Source of the DNA: Longispora albida DSM 44784
GTDB taxonomy: Bacteria; Actinomycetota; Actinomycetes; Mycobacteriales; Micromonosporaceae
Direction of reading: 5' to 3'
Length of the DNA stretch: 64,000 nucleotides
NCBI RefSeq assembly: GCF_000379825.1
Contig: NZ_KB903820.1
Coordinates: 1-64,000 of the forward strand
Part shown: positions 52,106 to 61,111 of the stretch, piece after piece
Position numbering within the stretch: the first letter of the stretch is position 1
How the letters are laid out: every line of letters begins with the position of its first letter
Made by a program: the position numbers and the translations under genes
Notes under the pieces: generated by a model
The model's database searches: none
Seen by the model: only the letters and a program-made list of their open reading frames with translations
Told to the model about the DNA's origin: nothing

Positions 52106-54988
52106 TCACTGCGGGAGGTCGCTGAGAAGGGCGCGTACCTCGCCGGCTTCGGGGACGCCGAGAGCTGTGTACAGGTCGAGGGCGTGGCGGGCGTGGTCGC
52201 GGGCGAGTCCGATGTGGCCGAGGTCGCGGTGGGTGCGGGCGAGGCCGTTGTGGGCGCGGGCTTGCTCGGGGCGGTAGCTGACCTCGACGGCGATGGCGAG
52301 GGCCGCGCTGTGGTCGTCTGCGGCCTGGCTGAGCTCACCCATGGACCGGGCGGTTTCGGCGAGCCCGTTGAGTGACTCGGCCTCATCGCCGGGGAAGCCG
52401 TGGGCGCGGCACAGGCGCAGCGCGTCGCGATGGTGCTGGCGGGCCTGGTCGTAGTGGCCCTGCCGCTGGTACACCAGTCCCAGGTTGTTCAGGACGACGG
52501 TTTCACCGATCCGGGATCCGGTCTCACGGTGGATGTGCAGCGCCTGGCGGTGGTGGTCGTGAGCTTCTTCGTAGCGGCCCTGGTGTTCGTGGACGGTGCC
52601 GAGGCTGGTCAGGGTGCGGGCTTCGCCGGCGCGGTCGCCGAGTTCACGGAACAGCGCCAGGGCCTGCTGGTAGTGGCTGTGTGCCTGGTCGTGCTCGCGT
52701 TGCCGCTGGTGGCAGGTCGCGAGGTTCTGCAGCGCGCGGGCTTGGGCGCCGTGGTCGCCGATGTCGCTGGAGAGGCGCAGGGCGTGCCGGTAGTGGCTGG
52801 CTGCCTGCTCGTAGTGGCCATACCACCAGTAGTGCACTTCGCCGAGGTCCAGGAGTGTGCGTGCTTCGGCAGCCGTGTCGCCGCGTCGCTGGTTCGCTTC
52901 GAGCGCGAGTCCGTGGAGGGTCAGCGCGTCGGCCTGGTGGGCGTGGCCGAGCAGGTAGCGGTGCAGGGTGGCTGCGAGGTGGCTGGTGTGGGTGAGCCAG
53001 CCGTGGCGAGCCGTGTGGTGCCCGGCGGCGATGAGGTTCGCGCGTTCGGCGTTCAGCCAGGTGACCGCCTCGGCCTCGTCTCGTGGCAAGGAGACAGGCG
53101 TGCCGGGTGCCGGGATGTGGGGCCTGCGGTTCTTACCCGCCGGGTATAGGAGGTCCATAGCCGCGCTGGCGGCGTGGAGGTGGTGGTCGAACAGCCGGCT
53201 CAGGGCCTCGCGCTGCGCGTCCGGCGGCTCCTGTGCGTCCGCTGTGGCGAGGGCGTGTTCGCGCAGGAGGTCGTGGAAGGTGTAGCGGCCGGGCTGGTGC
53301 TGGGCCAGGACGTGGGCGTCGAGGAGGTCTTCCATGAGCTGCTCGGCCCGGTCGGGTGGAAGACCGGCGAGCGCCGCGGCCGCCTCGGGGCCGATGTCGC
53401 GGCCTGGCTGCAGGCCCAGGAGCCGGAACATGCGTTGCTGGCCGGGGTCCAGCTGCTGGTAGGACAGGGTGAACGCGGCCGCTACCCCTCGTTCGGACGT
53501 GGTCAGCTCGGACAGCCGGCGGCGCTGGTCGCGGAGCCGGCCAGCGAGGTACTCGACGGTCCAGCGGGGACGGTGGTGCAGCCGGGCGGCGGCGATGCGG
53601 ACGGCCAGTGGCAGGAAGCCGCACAGCTGGAGTACGTCGAGGACCGCGACTGGTTTGGCGGTGGCCCGCTGCCCCACGATCGACGTGAACAGCTCTGCGG
53701 CGTCAGCAGCGGGCAGCACGTCCATCGACAGGGCGTGTGCGCCGTCGAGGTCGGTCAGCCGCCGCCGGCTGGTGATCAGGATGAGAGCGCTGGTCGTACC
53801 GGCCAGCAGAGGCCGGACATGATCTGCGCTCCGGGCGTTGTCCAGCACCGCCAGTACCCGGCGGCCGGACAGCTCGGCCCGCCACACCGCCGCGCGTTCG
53901 GCGGGTGACGCCGGGATGCGTTCCGGGGGTACGCCGAGCTGCCCCAGGAGGATCTCGAGTGCTGCGGAGGCGTCGAGGGGTTCCTGGCCGGCGGTGTGGG
54001 CCTGCAGGTCCACGAAGAGCTGCCCGTCGGGGAAGCGATCGGCGAGGCGGTGTCCGGCGTGGACTGCGAGCGCGGTCTTGCCGACCCCGGCCATGCCGTC
54101 GATCGCTGAGATCGTCACGACCCCGCCGTCGCCGCCCGTCTGCGCGCGGGTGAGCCTGCCGAGTTCTTCTTCCCGCCCGGTGAAGTCCGGGAGGTCGAAG
54201 GGCAGAAAGTTCACCCGTGGTGACGTCGCGGGCGCGGTGACCGCAGGCCGCAGGCTGGGGTCGTCCCGCAGGATCGCCTGTTCGAGAGTGCTGAACGCGT
54301 GGCCGGGATCCAGCCCCTGCTCCTCGGCGAGGGCCGCCCGGAACGTGCGCGCGGCCTGGAGCGCGTCCGGCTGGCGTCCGGCGCGGTGCAGGGCGAGCAT
54401 GAGCTGGCCGCACAGCCGTTCGCGCGCCGGGTTGGCCGCGACGTGGATGGCGAGTTCGTCGATGAGGTCGCTGGAGTGGCCGAGGGACAGTTCCAGGTCG
54501 GCGAGGCGTTCGATGGCGGTCAGCCGCTGCCCGTTGAGCCGCGCCCTGGCGCCCTGGACGTAGTCGGCGGTGATACCCGCCAGCGGCTCGCCCCGCCACA
54601 GCGCCAGCGCCACCCGGATCTGGTCTGCCGCAGCCCGCTGGCCACCGGAAGAGCCCTGCGCCGCGCTGACCAGCGTGGTGAACTCGTCCAGGTCGAGCTG
54701 GCCGGGCTCGGGCGTGAGCTTGTACCCGGCGGGATGCGTGGTCAGCATGTGCCCGGCCCCCGACGCGCGCAGCATCCGCCGGATCGCGGCGACCGTGGTC
54801 TGGATCTGCGCGCGGGCGGAGTCCGGTGGCAGCGGCCCCCACATCGCGCCGATCAGCCGGTCGGTACTGATCACGACCCCGGCGTGCAGCAGGAGATAGG
54901 CGAGCACCGCCCGGTGCCGGGGTGCCAGCGGGGGTGGCTGCGTGCCGGGAGCCGCGGTCTCGACAGGGCCGAGGATCGTGAACCGCAT
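52106..54988 (-). CDS. SARP regulator with NB-ARC and extended TPR array (second)
   Basis: 960 residues from ATG 54988 with GGGAG eight nt upstream. Winged helix 1-90 (MRFTILGPVETAAPG, LIGAMWGPLPPDSARAQIQ), BTAD about 95-240, NB-ARC about 265-560 with Walker A DGMAGVGKTALA and RRVLAVLDNAR. From about 690 come six to seven well-ordered TPR units of 40 residues (LQNLATCHQRQREHDQAHSHY, LTSLGTVHEHQGRYEEAHDHH, LNNLGLVYQRQGHYDQARQHH). The regularity suggests recent internal duplication. It is divergent from the cassette at 55069-57592 by 80 bp and may activate it. Confidence 0.93.
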   Translation of the reverse strand: MRFTILGPVETAAPGTQPPPLAPRHRAVLAYLLLHAGVVISTDRLIGAMWGPLPPDSARAQIQTTVAAIRRMLRASGAGHMLTTHPAGYKLTPEPGQLDLDEFTTLVSAAQGSSGGQRAAADQIRVALALWRGEPLAGITADYVQGARARLNGQRLTAIERLADLELSLGHSSDLIDELAIHVAANPARERLCGQLMLALHRAGRQPDALQAARTFRAALAEEQGLDPGHAFSTLEQAILRDDPSLRPAVTAPATSPRVNFLPFDLPDFTGREEELGRLTRAQTGGDGGVVTISAIDGMAGVGKTALAVHAGHRLADRFPDGQLFVDLQAHTAGQEPLDASAALEILLGQLGVPPERIPASPAERAAVWRAELSGRRVLAVLDNARSADHVRPLLAGTTSALILITSRRRLTDLDGAHALSMDVLPAADAAELFTSIVGQRATAKPVAVLDVLQLCGFLPLAVRIAAARLHHRPRWTVEYLAGRLRDQRRRLSELTTSERGVAAAFTLSYQQLDPGQQRMFRLLGLQPGRDIGPEAAAALAGLPPDRAEQLMEDLLDAHVLAQHQPGRYTFHDLLREHALATADAQEPPDAQREALSRLFDHHLHAASAAMDLLYPAGKNRRPHIPAPGTPVSLPRDEAEAVTWLNAERANLIAAGHHTARHGWLTHTSHLAATLHRYLLGHAHQADALTLHGLALEANQRRGDTAAEARTLLDLGEVHYWWYGHYEQAASHYRHALRLSSDIGDHGAQARALQNLATCHQRQREHDQAHSHYQQALALFRELGDRAGEARTLTSLGTVHEHQGRYEEAHDHHRQALHIHRETGSRIGETVVLNNLGLVYQRQGHYDQARQHHRDALRLCRAHGFPGDEAESLNGLAETARSMGELSQAADDHSAALAIAVEVSYRPEQARAHNGLARTHRDLGHIGLARDHARHALDLYTALGVPEAGEVRALLSDLPQ

Positions 54989-55068
54989 GCCGTCACTCCC
55001 GGGGTCGCCAGCGCTTGCATCGAGATCGCATCGGAAACCTATCAAGATCCACCGGCAGGATCTCCGGC

Positions 55069-55614
55069 ATGCAGGTACTTCACAACGTTGACCCGGAACT
55101 CGCCACCGGCGAGACAGCGCGGCTGCTCACCGCCACGCACCAGGACCTGGGGGTCGTCCCCAACCTGGCCAGGGTGATGGCCAGCAGCCCGGCTGTCCTG
55201 AAGGGCTATCTGGGAACCGTCCGTGCCCTGGGCGCGGAGGGAACCCTGCCCGGGGGCCTCGCCGAGCGCATCGCCCTGCTGGTCGCGCAGGAAAGCAGGT
55301 CCGACTACTGCCTGTCGATGCACTCGTTCCGCGGGACGAACGTGGCAGGGCTGCCCGCAGCCGAGGTCACCCGGGCGAGGAGAGGCGAGACCGGTGACCC
55401 GCAGGCCGCCGCCGTCCTGGCCCTGGCAGCTGCCGTGCTCCGGCACCACGGGGCCGTTTCCGCAGATCAGCTGGCCCTGGTCCGGCACGCCGGCCTGGCC
55501 GACGGGCAGATCGTCGAGATCATCGCCCATGTGGCACTGGGCGTCTTCACCAGCTACCTCGCCACGGCGGCGCGCTGCGACATCGACTGGCCGCTCGTCC
55601 GCCACACCGGATGA
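55069..55614 (+). CDS. carboxymuconolactone decarboxylase / AhpD-like protein
   Basis: 181 residues from ATG 55069 (AGGA nine nt upstream). An all-helical CMD-family protein: LGVVPNLARVMASSPAVLKG, then ERIALLVAQESRSDYCLSMHSF. AhpD uses a Cys-x-x-Cys pair and a distal His; here the second Cys is missing (YCLSMH), so peroxidase activity by the AhpD mechanism is less certain. First gene of a run of four same-strand genes (to 57592) with gaps of 22-27 nt. Confidence 0.85.
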   Translation: MQVLHNVDPELATGETARLLTATHQDLGVVPNLARVMASSPAVLKGYLGTVRALGAEGTLPGGLAERIALLVAQESRSDYCLSMHSFRGTNVAGLPAAEVTRARRGETGDPQAAAVLALAAAVLRHHGAVSADQLALVRHAGLADGQIVEIIAHVALGVFTSYLATAARCDIDWPLVRHTG

Positions 55615-55641
55615 CAGAGCGCTCTCACCAAGGAGTACGCG

Positions 55642-56616
55642 ATGACAAGCATTTCCCCGATTTCCCAGCTGACGGCAGAGCAGGCGGACGCGTGGCACGG
55701 GGTGCTCGCCGCCTCACTGACCAGTGACCTGCCCGGCGAGCCCCCGCCTTCGCCCCAGCAGGTCCACGCCCAGCTCACCGCGGGGCTGGACAGCCGCAGG
55801 CTGGCCTGGATGGCCACCGGCGCGGACGGCGCGGTGACCGGCGTGGCGGGGCTGCGGCTGTTCACGTCCGCCGGGCAGGATCACCTGGCCGAGCTGGAAC
55901 TGCACGTCCATCCGGAACACCGCCGGGCGGGCACCGGCTCGCGGCTGCTGGCTGCGGCCAGGCTCGCGGCGGAGGGGGAGGGACGCCGCAGCCTGATCGC
56001 CAGTACGGCAGGCGGCGGGCCGGGTGAGGTCTTCTGCGCAGCGCACGGGTTCCGCCGGGTGCTGACGCTGAACCATCTCCTGCTCGACGTCGCACAGGCC
56101 GACGACACCGCTGCCAGTGCCGAGCACCCCGGCTACACCCTGACCGGCTGGACCGGCACGGTCCCCGGCGAACTCGCCGCCGCCTTCGCCACGGCCAAGA
56201 ACGCGATGAACGACATGCCCACCGGCGACATGGACTACGGCCACCAGGACTGGACAGCCGACCGGGTACACCGGATGGCTCAGGTGCTGGCTGACCGGGG
56301 CGACACGCTGCTGACCGTCGCCGCGCTCCGTGACGGCGAGATGGCCGGGTACACCGAGGTCGTCATCCGGGCCGGTGAGACCCGCCGGGCGCTGCAGTAC
56401 GACACGGCTGTCGTGCCGGCTCACCGCGGCCGGGGCCTCGGCCTGTGGATCAAGGCCGCGATGCTGCGCGGGCTGCGGGCCAGCCATCCCGGTATCGGGG
56501 AGATCGAGACCGACATCGCCGAGGACAACACCCACATGCTCGCCGTCAACCAGCGGCTGGGCTTCCGCGCCCACCGCCGCACCTGCGAGTACCAGCTCGC
56601 CCTGACCACCGCCTGA
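55642..56616 (+). CDS. GNAT acetyltransferase with two GNAT repeats
   Basis: 324 residues from ATG 55642 with AAGGAG six nt upstream. The first half has LAELELHVHPEHRRAGTGSRLL and FCAAHGFRRVLTLNH, the second QYDTAVVPAHRGRGLGLWIKAAML and MLAVNQRLGFRAH; both contain the acetyl-CoA loop (R-R-x-G-x-G, R-G-x-G). The tandem layout is like mycothiol synthase and related actinobacterial proteins, but the sequence between is different, so the acceptor is unknown. Confidence 0.88.
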   Translation: MTSISPISQLTAEQADAWHGVLAASLTSDLPGEPPPSPQQVHAQLTAGLDSRRLAWMATGADGAVTGVAGLRLFTSAGQDHLAELELHVHPEHRRAGTGSRLLAAARLAAEGEGRRSLIASTAGGGPGEVFCAAHGFRRVLTLNHLLLDVAQADDTAASAEHPGYTLTGWTGTVPGELAAAFATAKNAMNDMPTGDMDYGHQDWTADRVHRMAQVLADRGDTLLTVAALRDGEMAGYTEVVIRAGETRRALQYDTAVVPAHRGRGLGLWIKAAMLRGLRASHPGIGEIETDIAEDNTHMLAVNQRLGFRAHRRTCEYQLALTTA

Positions 56617-56638
56617 CCCGGTACGAGAAGAGGAACAC

Positions 56639-57193
56639 ATGCGCAAGCTGACCTACTACGTCGCCGCCACTCTCGACGGTTACATCGCCGGACCCGGCGG
56701 CCAGTTCGACTTCTTCCCCTTCGAGGGAGAAGGGGCTGCGGCGATCCTCGCCCAGTTCCCCGAGACCATGCCCACAGCCGCGCGTGGCCCCCTGGGCGTG
56801 GCCGGCCGGGCCGCCGAGCGCTTCGACACCGTGATCATGGGGCGCGCGACCTACGAGGTGGGATCGACGGCCAGCCCGTACGCCCATCTGCGGCAGTACG
56901 TGGTGTCCAGCACGCTGAGCAGCCCCGATCCACAGGTGACAGTCACCGCCGACCCCGAGGCGCTGGTCCGCCAGCTCAAGCAGGAGGACGGCATGGGGAT
57001 CTGGCTGTGCGGCGGCGGCAAGCTCGCATCCGCACTCCGCGACGAGATCGACGAACTGATCATCAAGCGGCACCCGATCGTCATCGGGTCCGGCATCCCG
57101 ATGTTCGACGGCCCCTTCACCCCGGGTCACTTCACCCCGGCGGGCAGCCAGGCCTTCGGCTCCGGACTCACGATCACCACCTACACCCGCTAG
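56639..57193 (+). CDS. dihydrofolate reductase-like (RibD C-terminal family) reductase
   Basis: 184 residues from ATG 56639 with AGAGGA five nt upstream. RibD_C fold: RKLTYYVAATLDGYIAGPGG, FDTVIMGRATYEVG, QYVVSSTLSSPDPQVTV, MGIWLCGGGKLASALRDE and HPIVIGSGIPMFDG. Members are NADPH-dependent, usually small-substrate reductases in the cytosol; true folate activity is not implied. Confidence 0.92.
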   Translation: MRKLTYYVAATLDGYIAGPGGQFDFFPFEGEGAAAILAQFPETMPTAARGPLGVAGRAAERFDTVIMGRATYEVGSTASPYAHLRQYVVSSTLSSPDPQVTVTADPEALVRQLKQEDGMGIWLCGGGKLASALRDEIDELIIKRHPIVIGSGIPMFDGPFTPGHFTPAGSQAFGSGLTITTYTR

Positions 57194-57217
57194 CGAACAC
57201 CGAAGGACTGGTTTGCC

Positions 57218-57592
57218 ATGACACTCATCCGTCTCGCCGACGCCCGCCGTACCGAAACCCCTTCCGCCGTCATGACCACCCTGGCATCGCCCTCGCAGGG
57301 CGGCGCCACGCGAGCCCTGTGGCGCGTGGAGATGCAGCCCGGGAGCCAAGGACCCGCCCACGTCATCGATGCTGAGCAGATCTGGACCATTCTGGCCGGT
57401 GAGGCGGCGGTCGAGCAGGACGGCGAGCAACTCTCCCTCGCCGAGGGCGACACGCTGATCCTGCCCGCAGGATCGACCCGCCAGGTGACCGCAGGCCCGG
57501 GCGGCTTCACCGCCATCGTCACGGCTCCGGCCGGCGCGCAGGCCGGCACCCCGGGCAGCCCGGATCGGGTCGTGCCGCCGTGGCTCGCCTGA
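57218..57592 (+). CDS. cupin-domain protein
   Basis: 124 residues from ATG 57218 with GAAGGA ten nt upstream. A single cupin barrel: GPAHVIDAEQIWTILAGEAAV for motif 1 and LSLAEGDTLILPAGSTRQV for motif 2. The usual metal set is partly kept (H in PAHV, E in DAEQ); the second-motif His is replaced (GSTRQV), so metal binding is uncertain. Last gene of the cassette; such proteins often serve as small binding or isomerase factors. Confidence 0.85.
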   Translation: MTLIRLADARRTETPSAVMTTLASPSQGGATRALWRVEMQPGSQGPAHVIDAEQIWTILAGEAAVEQDGEQLSLAEGDTLILPAGSTRQVTAGPGGFTAIVTAPAGAQAGTPGSPDRVVPPWLA

Positions 57593-57733
57593 CAGCCTCC
57601 AGCCGAGCCGGGCTCCGGGGCCTCCGGCGAGCGAAGACCACAGGTCCCGCAGCCGGGAAGGCCAGCTAGCAGCGGCGCGGCGGACCCCTCAAGCCACACG
57701 AACGCTCCATCCACCCCACACCGGAGAAAACCA

Positions 57734-59866
57734 GTGACCACAAGCGTCTTCGACCTCCCCGGCCACCTCGCGGCCAAGGCCGGCCCGGCCCTGATCGCCC
57801 GCGACGAACAGCACTTCGCGGCCATCGCTCGCAGCCTTGAGGAGACCACGGCAGACCTGACCGGCCGGCTCGGCACCGCCCGCAAGGCGACCGGAGGCAC
57901 CGGCCAGGCGGCGCTGGACCGCGACCTGGAGATCCACCGGCTGACCGCCCGCCTGCGGGCACTGCGCCGGTACGGCGTCGACCTGTGCCTCGGTCACATC
58001 GTCAGCGAAGACGGTGAGACCGTCTACATCGGACGGCTCGGGCTCACCGACAACGAGGGCCGCAGGCTGCTCCTCGACTGGCGTTCACCGGCGGCCGAGC
58101 CGTTCTTCGGCGCCACCCACGGCAGCCCGATGGGGCTGACCAGCCGCCGCAGGTACCGCTGGACCCGGGGCCTGATCACCGACTACTGGGACGAGGTGTT
58201 CACCTCCGGCGGCCTCGAACACCATGCCGCACTCGACGACCAGTCAGCCTTCATCGCCAGCCTGGCCAGCAACCGGTCGGCGAAGATGCGCGACGTGCTC
58301 GGCACGATCCAGGCCGACCAGGACGCGATCGTCCGCGCCGGCTCCCGCGGCGCCCTGGTCGTCGATGGCGGCCCGGGGACCGGCAAGACCGTCGTCGCCC
58401 TGCACCGCTCCGCCTACCTGCTGTACTCCGACCCCCGCCTCGGGCACCACAAGGGCGGCCTGCTGTTCGTCGGCCCGCACCAGCCGTACCTGGCATACGT
58501 CTCCGACGTCCTGCCCAGCCTGGGGGAGGAGGGCGTGCAGACGTGCACCGTGCGTGACCTCGTCGCCGAGGGAGCCACAGCCGTGCCGGAAACCGACCCG
58601 GCAGTGGCCAGCCTGAAGTCCTCAGCGGACCTGGTGCGGGCGGTCGAGCGGGCTGTGAGGTTCTACGAGGAGCCGCCGGCCAAGCCGATGACGGTCACGA
58701 CGGGCTGGGCCGACGTCCGGCTGACCGCCACCGACTGGGCCGAGGCGTTCGCGGCCGCCGACCCCGGTACCCCGCACAACGAGGCACGCGAGCAGATCTG
58801 GGAGGAACTGCTCACGATCCTCACCGCCAAGCATGACGACGATGCCCCGGCCGGCCTGATCCGCACGTCGCTGCTCCGGAACAAGGAACTGGCCACCACC
58901 TTCAACCGCGCATGGCCGCTTCTCGAAGCCGCGGACATCGTCGGTGACCTGTGGACAGTGCCCGCCTACCTGCGCATGTGCGCCCCGTGGCTCACCCCTG
59001 ACGAGGTCAAGGCGCTGCAGCGCGCCGACCCCCGGGCCTGGACGGTATCGGACCTGCCGTTCCTGGACGCGGCCCGGCAGAGGCTCGGTGACCCGGCGGC
59101 GGCCCGTCTCCAGCGCCAGCGCAACGCCGCCGTCGCCGCCGAACGCGAACGGGTGGCCAGGGTGGTCGATGACCTGCTGGCGGCCGAGTACGACAACGAA
59201 GGCGCCATGATCATGCTGAAGGGCAGGGACCTGCAGGGCGCCCTGATCGATGAGGACACGCTGCCCAGCTCCACCCCGGACCTGCTCGCGGGGCCGTTCG
59301 CGCACATCGTCGTGGACGAGGCCCAGGAACTCACCGACGCGGAATGGCAGATGCTGCTGCTGCGCTGCCCGTCGCGCAGCTTCACCATCGTCGGGGACCG
59401 AGCCCAGGCCCGGCACGGCTTCACCGAGTCCTGGCAGGAACGGCTCACACGGGCCGGGCTCGACCAGATCACCATGGCTGGCCTGACCGTCAACTACCGC
59501 ACGCCGGAGGAGGTCATGGCGGAAGCCGAGCCGGTCATCAGAGCCGTGCTTCCCGATGCCAACGTGCCGGTCTCGATCCGCAGCAGCGGCATCCCCGTCG
59601 TACACGGTCATGTCCGTGACCTGGACTCGACCCTGGAGACCTGGCTCGCCGCGAACGCCGACGGCACCGCCTGTGTCATCGGCGACCCTGCCTTCCAGCC
59701 TGCGCCACGGGTGCGGTCGCTGACCCCGAGCCTGTCCAAGGGATTGGAGTTCGACCTGGTCGTTCTCGTCAACCCGGAGGAGTTCGGCACCGGCATCGCG
59801 GGAGCGGTGGACCGCTACGTCGCGATGACCCGCGCAACGCAGCGGCTCGTCATCCTCACCAGCTGA
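57734..59866 (+). CDS. helR: HelD/HelR-like RNA polymerase-associated SF1 helicase
   Basis: 710 residues from GTG 57734 with GGAG eight nt upstream. An N-terminal helical arm (about 20-80) leads to YIGRLGLTDNEGRRLLLDWRSP, typical of HelD proteins. Then come Walker A VDGGPGTGKTVVALH (about 212-219), HIVVDEAQELTD (Walker B, about 527), FTIVGDRAQARHG, VNYRTPEEVM and a final YVAMTRATQRLVIL. These proteins free stalled RNA polymerase; the actinobacterial HelR form protects against rifamycins by displacing the drug. I saw no obvious 19-bp rifamycin-associated element in the 141 bp upstream, which a search should confirm. Confidence 0.9.
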   Translation: MTTSVFDLPGHLAAKAGPALIARDEQHFAAIARSLEETTADLTGRLGTARKATGGTGQAALDRDLEIHRLTARLRALRRYGVDLCLGHIVSEDGETVYIGRLGLTDNEGRRLLLDWRSPAAEPFFGATHGSPMGLTSRRRYRWTRGLITDYWDEVFTSGGLEHHAALDDQSAFIASLASNRSAKMRDVLGTIQADQDAIVRAGSRGALVVDGGPGTGKTVVALHRSAYLLYSDPRLGHHKGGLLFVGPHQPYLAYVSDVLPSLGEEGVQTCTVRDLVAEGATAVPETDPAVASLKSSADLVRAVERAVRFYEEPPAKPMTVTTGWADVRLTATDWAEAFAAADPGTPHNEAREQIWEELLTILTAKHDDDAPAGLIRTSLLRNKELATTFNRAWPLLEAADIVGDLWTVPAYLRMCAPWLTPDEVKALQRADPRAWTVSDLPFLDAARQRLGDPAAARLQRQRNAAVAAERERVARVVDDLLAAEYDNEGAMIMLKGRDLQGALIDEDTLPSSTPDLLAGPFAHIVVDEAQELTDAEWQMLLLRCPSRSFTIVGDRAQARHGFTESWQERLTRAGLDQITMAGLTVNYRTPEEVMAEAEPVIRAVLPDANVPVSIRSSGIPVVHGHVRDLDSTLETWLAANADGTACVIGDPAFQPAPRVRSLTPSLSKGLEFDLVVLVNPEEFGTGIAGAVDRYVAMTRATQRLVILTS

Positions 59867-59910
59867 CGGCGGCCCAGTTCTACCGCCGTAGTTCAGCCCC
59901 AGAAGCATGA

Positions 59911-59947
59911 AACCCATCGGCTCGTACGGGGAACGAGCCGATGGGTT
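59911..59947. terminator. bidirectional hairpin terminator
   Basis: A 15-bp perfect stem (59911-59925 with 59933-59947) with a 7-nt loop between the convergent helR-like and hydrolase genes, preceded by A-rich and followed by T-containing sequence. Confidence 0.8.
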
Positions 59948-60079
59948 CCGCGCCATGCTGTGCCGCCCAGCAGGCAGCGCCGGCCCCTTGTTCCAAGTGG
60001 CACGTGGTCACAGCCGCCACTGTGAAGCCGGGCAGCGGGCTCGTGCGGCGTTCGGGCTCGCGGATCCCGCTCTCCGGCT

Positions 60080-61024
60080 TCAGACGGTTGCTAGCCAGCC
60101 GCGGGCGTGGGCGTAGAACCGGGGTGCTGTCCGGTGCAGGTTGATGACGTGGCCGGTGTCGCGCACGACGTACGCCGCCAGTGGTGTGGCCGGGTCGTAG
60201 AACGGGCGTTCGCTGGCGAGCAGCGCGGCGGAGCTGGTGCAGGCCGTTGTCCCGCACAGCAGCTTGTCGTGCTCGCCGACGGCGACGAGCACCGGTACCC
60301 GGATCTGCTTGTTGAGCCCGACATCCCCGAAGCCGGGGTCAGCCGGGTACACGTCAGCTTCAGGGGTTGCCTCGTCAGCGGCGATCACAGCCCGGCTGGC
60401 GGTGCGCGGGTGGTAGAACCAGGCGGACTTCGCCCCGGGCCGGGTCGTGATGTACCCGGCGTCGGTGGCCAGCGGCTGGAAATCCGCCGACAGCCGCTCG
60501 AAGGCCGCCCAGTCCGGTGTGCTGGACTCCCCGGTCAGGATCAGCGCGTCTACCGATCCGGGATGGTTCACGGCCACCATCCTGGCCAGTGTGGACCCGA
60601 GCGAGTTGCCGACCAGGATGACCTTCCCGAACGACTTCCTCAGGTGCTGGACGACCTGGTACACGGAGTTCTGATGGGTGGCTGGCTGGTACTGCGAGCT
60701 GTGCGGGCGGGAGCTGCGCCCGGTACCGAGCCGGTCGATCGCCAGGGTGGCGTACCCGGCCCGGTTCATGTGATCCACATAGGACGGTGTGCCCGGGAAG
60801 TCCCAGTACTGGCGGCTGTAGCTCCCGCCGGCCAGCAGGAGCTGAACAGTTCCGGCCCCGCGCGGTACACACAAAGTTCCTGAAATGTGCTGGTCAGCGG
60901 GCTGACCGGGGGCCAGGCTCACGGGCACGTCGAGCGCCTGGCATCGAGCAGGCGCGGCGCTCGCCGGGGCTGGCGCGAGCGAGACGAGAGAGAACAGGGC
61001 GAGCGCGAGCGTTCGCTTCAACAA
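60080..61024 (-). CDS. secreted alpha/beta hydrolase
   Basis: 314 residues. The only start that yields the signal peptide is TTG at 61024 (or TTG 61021), with GGAGG eight nt upstream. The N terminus LLKRTLALALFSLVSLAPAP ends at an AxA site near residue 24. The fold shows LCVPRGAGTVQLLLAGGS, LAIDRLGTGRSSRP, VGNSLGSTLARMVA (nucleophile Ser), VLVAVGEHDKLLCG (Asp) and VVRDTGHVINLH (His). An extracellular esterase/lipase-like enzyme; six Cys suggest disulfides. Confidence 0.88.
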   Translation of the reverse strand: MLKRTLALALFSLVSLAPAPASAAPARCQALDVPVSLAPGQPADQHISGTLCVPRGAGTVQLLLAGGSYSRQYWDFPGTPSYVDHMNRAGYATLAIDRLGTGRSSRPHSSQYQPATHQNSVYQVVQHLRKSFGKVILVGNSLGSTLARMVAVNHPGSVDALILTGESSTPDWAAFERLSADFQPLATDAGYITTRPGAKSAWFYHPRTASRAVIAADEATPEADVYPADPGFGDVGLNKQIRVPVLVAVGEHDKLLCGTTACTSSAALLASERPFYDPATPLAAYVVRDTGHVINLHRTAPRFYAHARGWLATV

Positions 61025-61111
61025 GGGGGCAACCTCCAGGTCCGGATAACTGAGTACAGTGTACCCACTTTCCGGGCGCCCGCGCGAACCCGTACGCGAT
61101 ACAGTCCGGCG

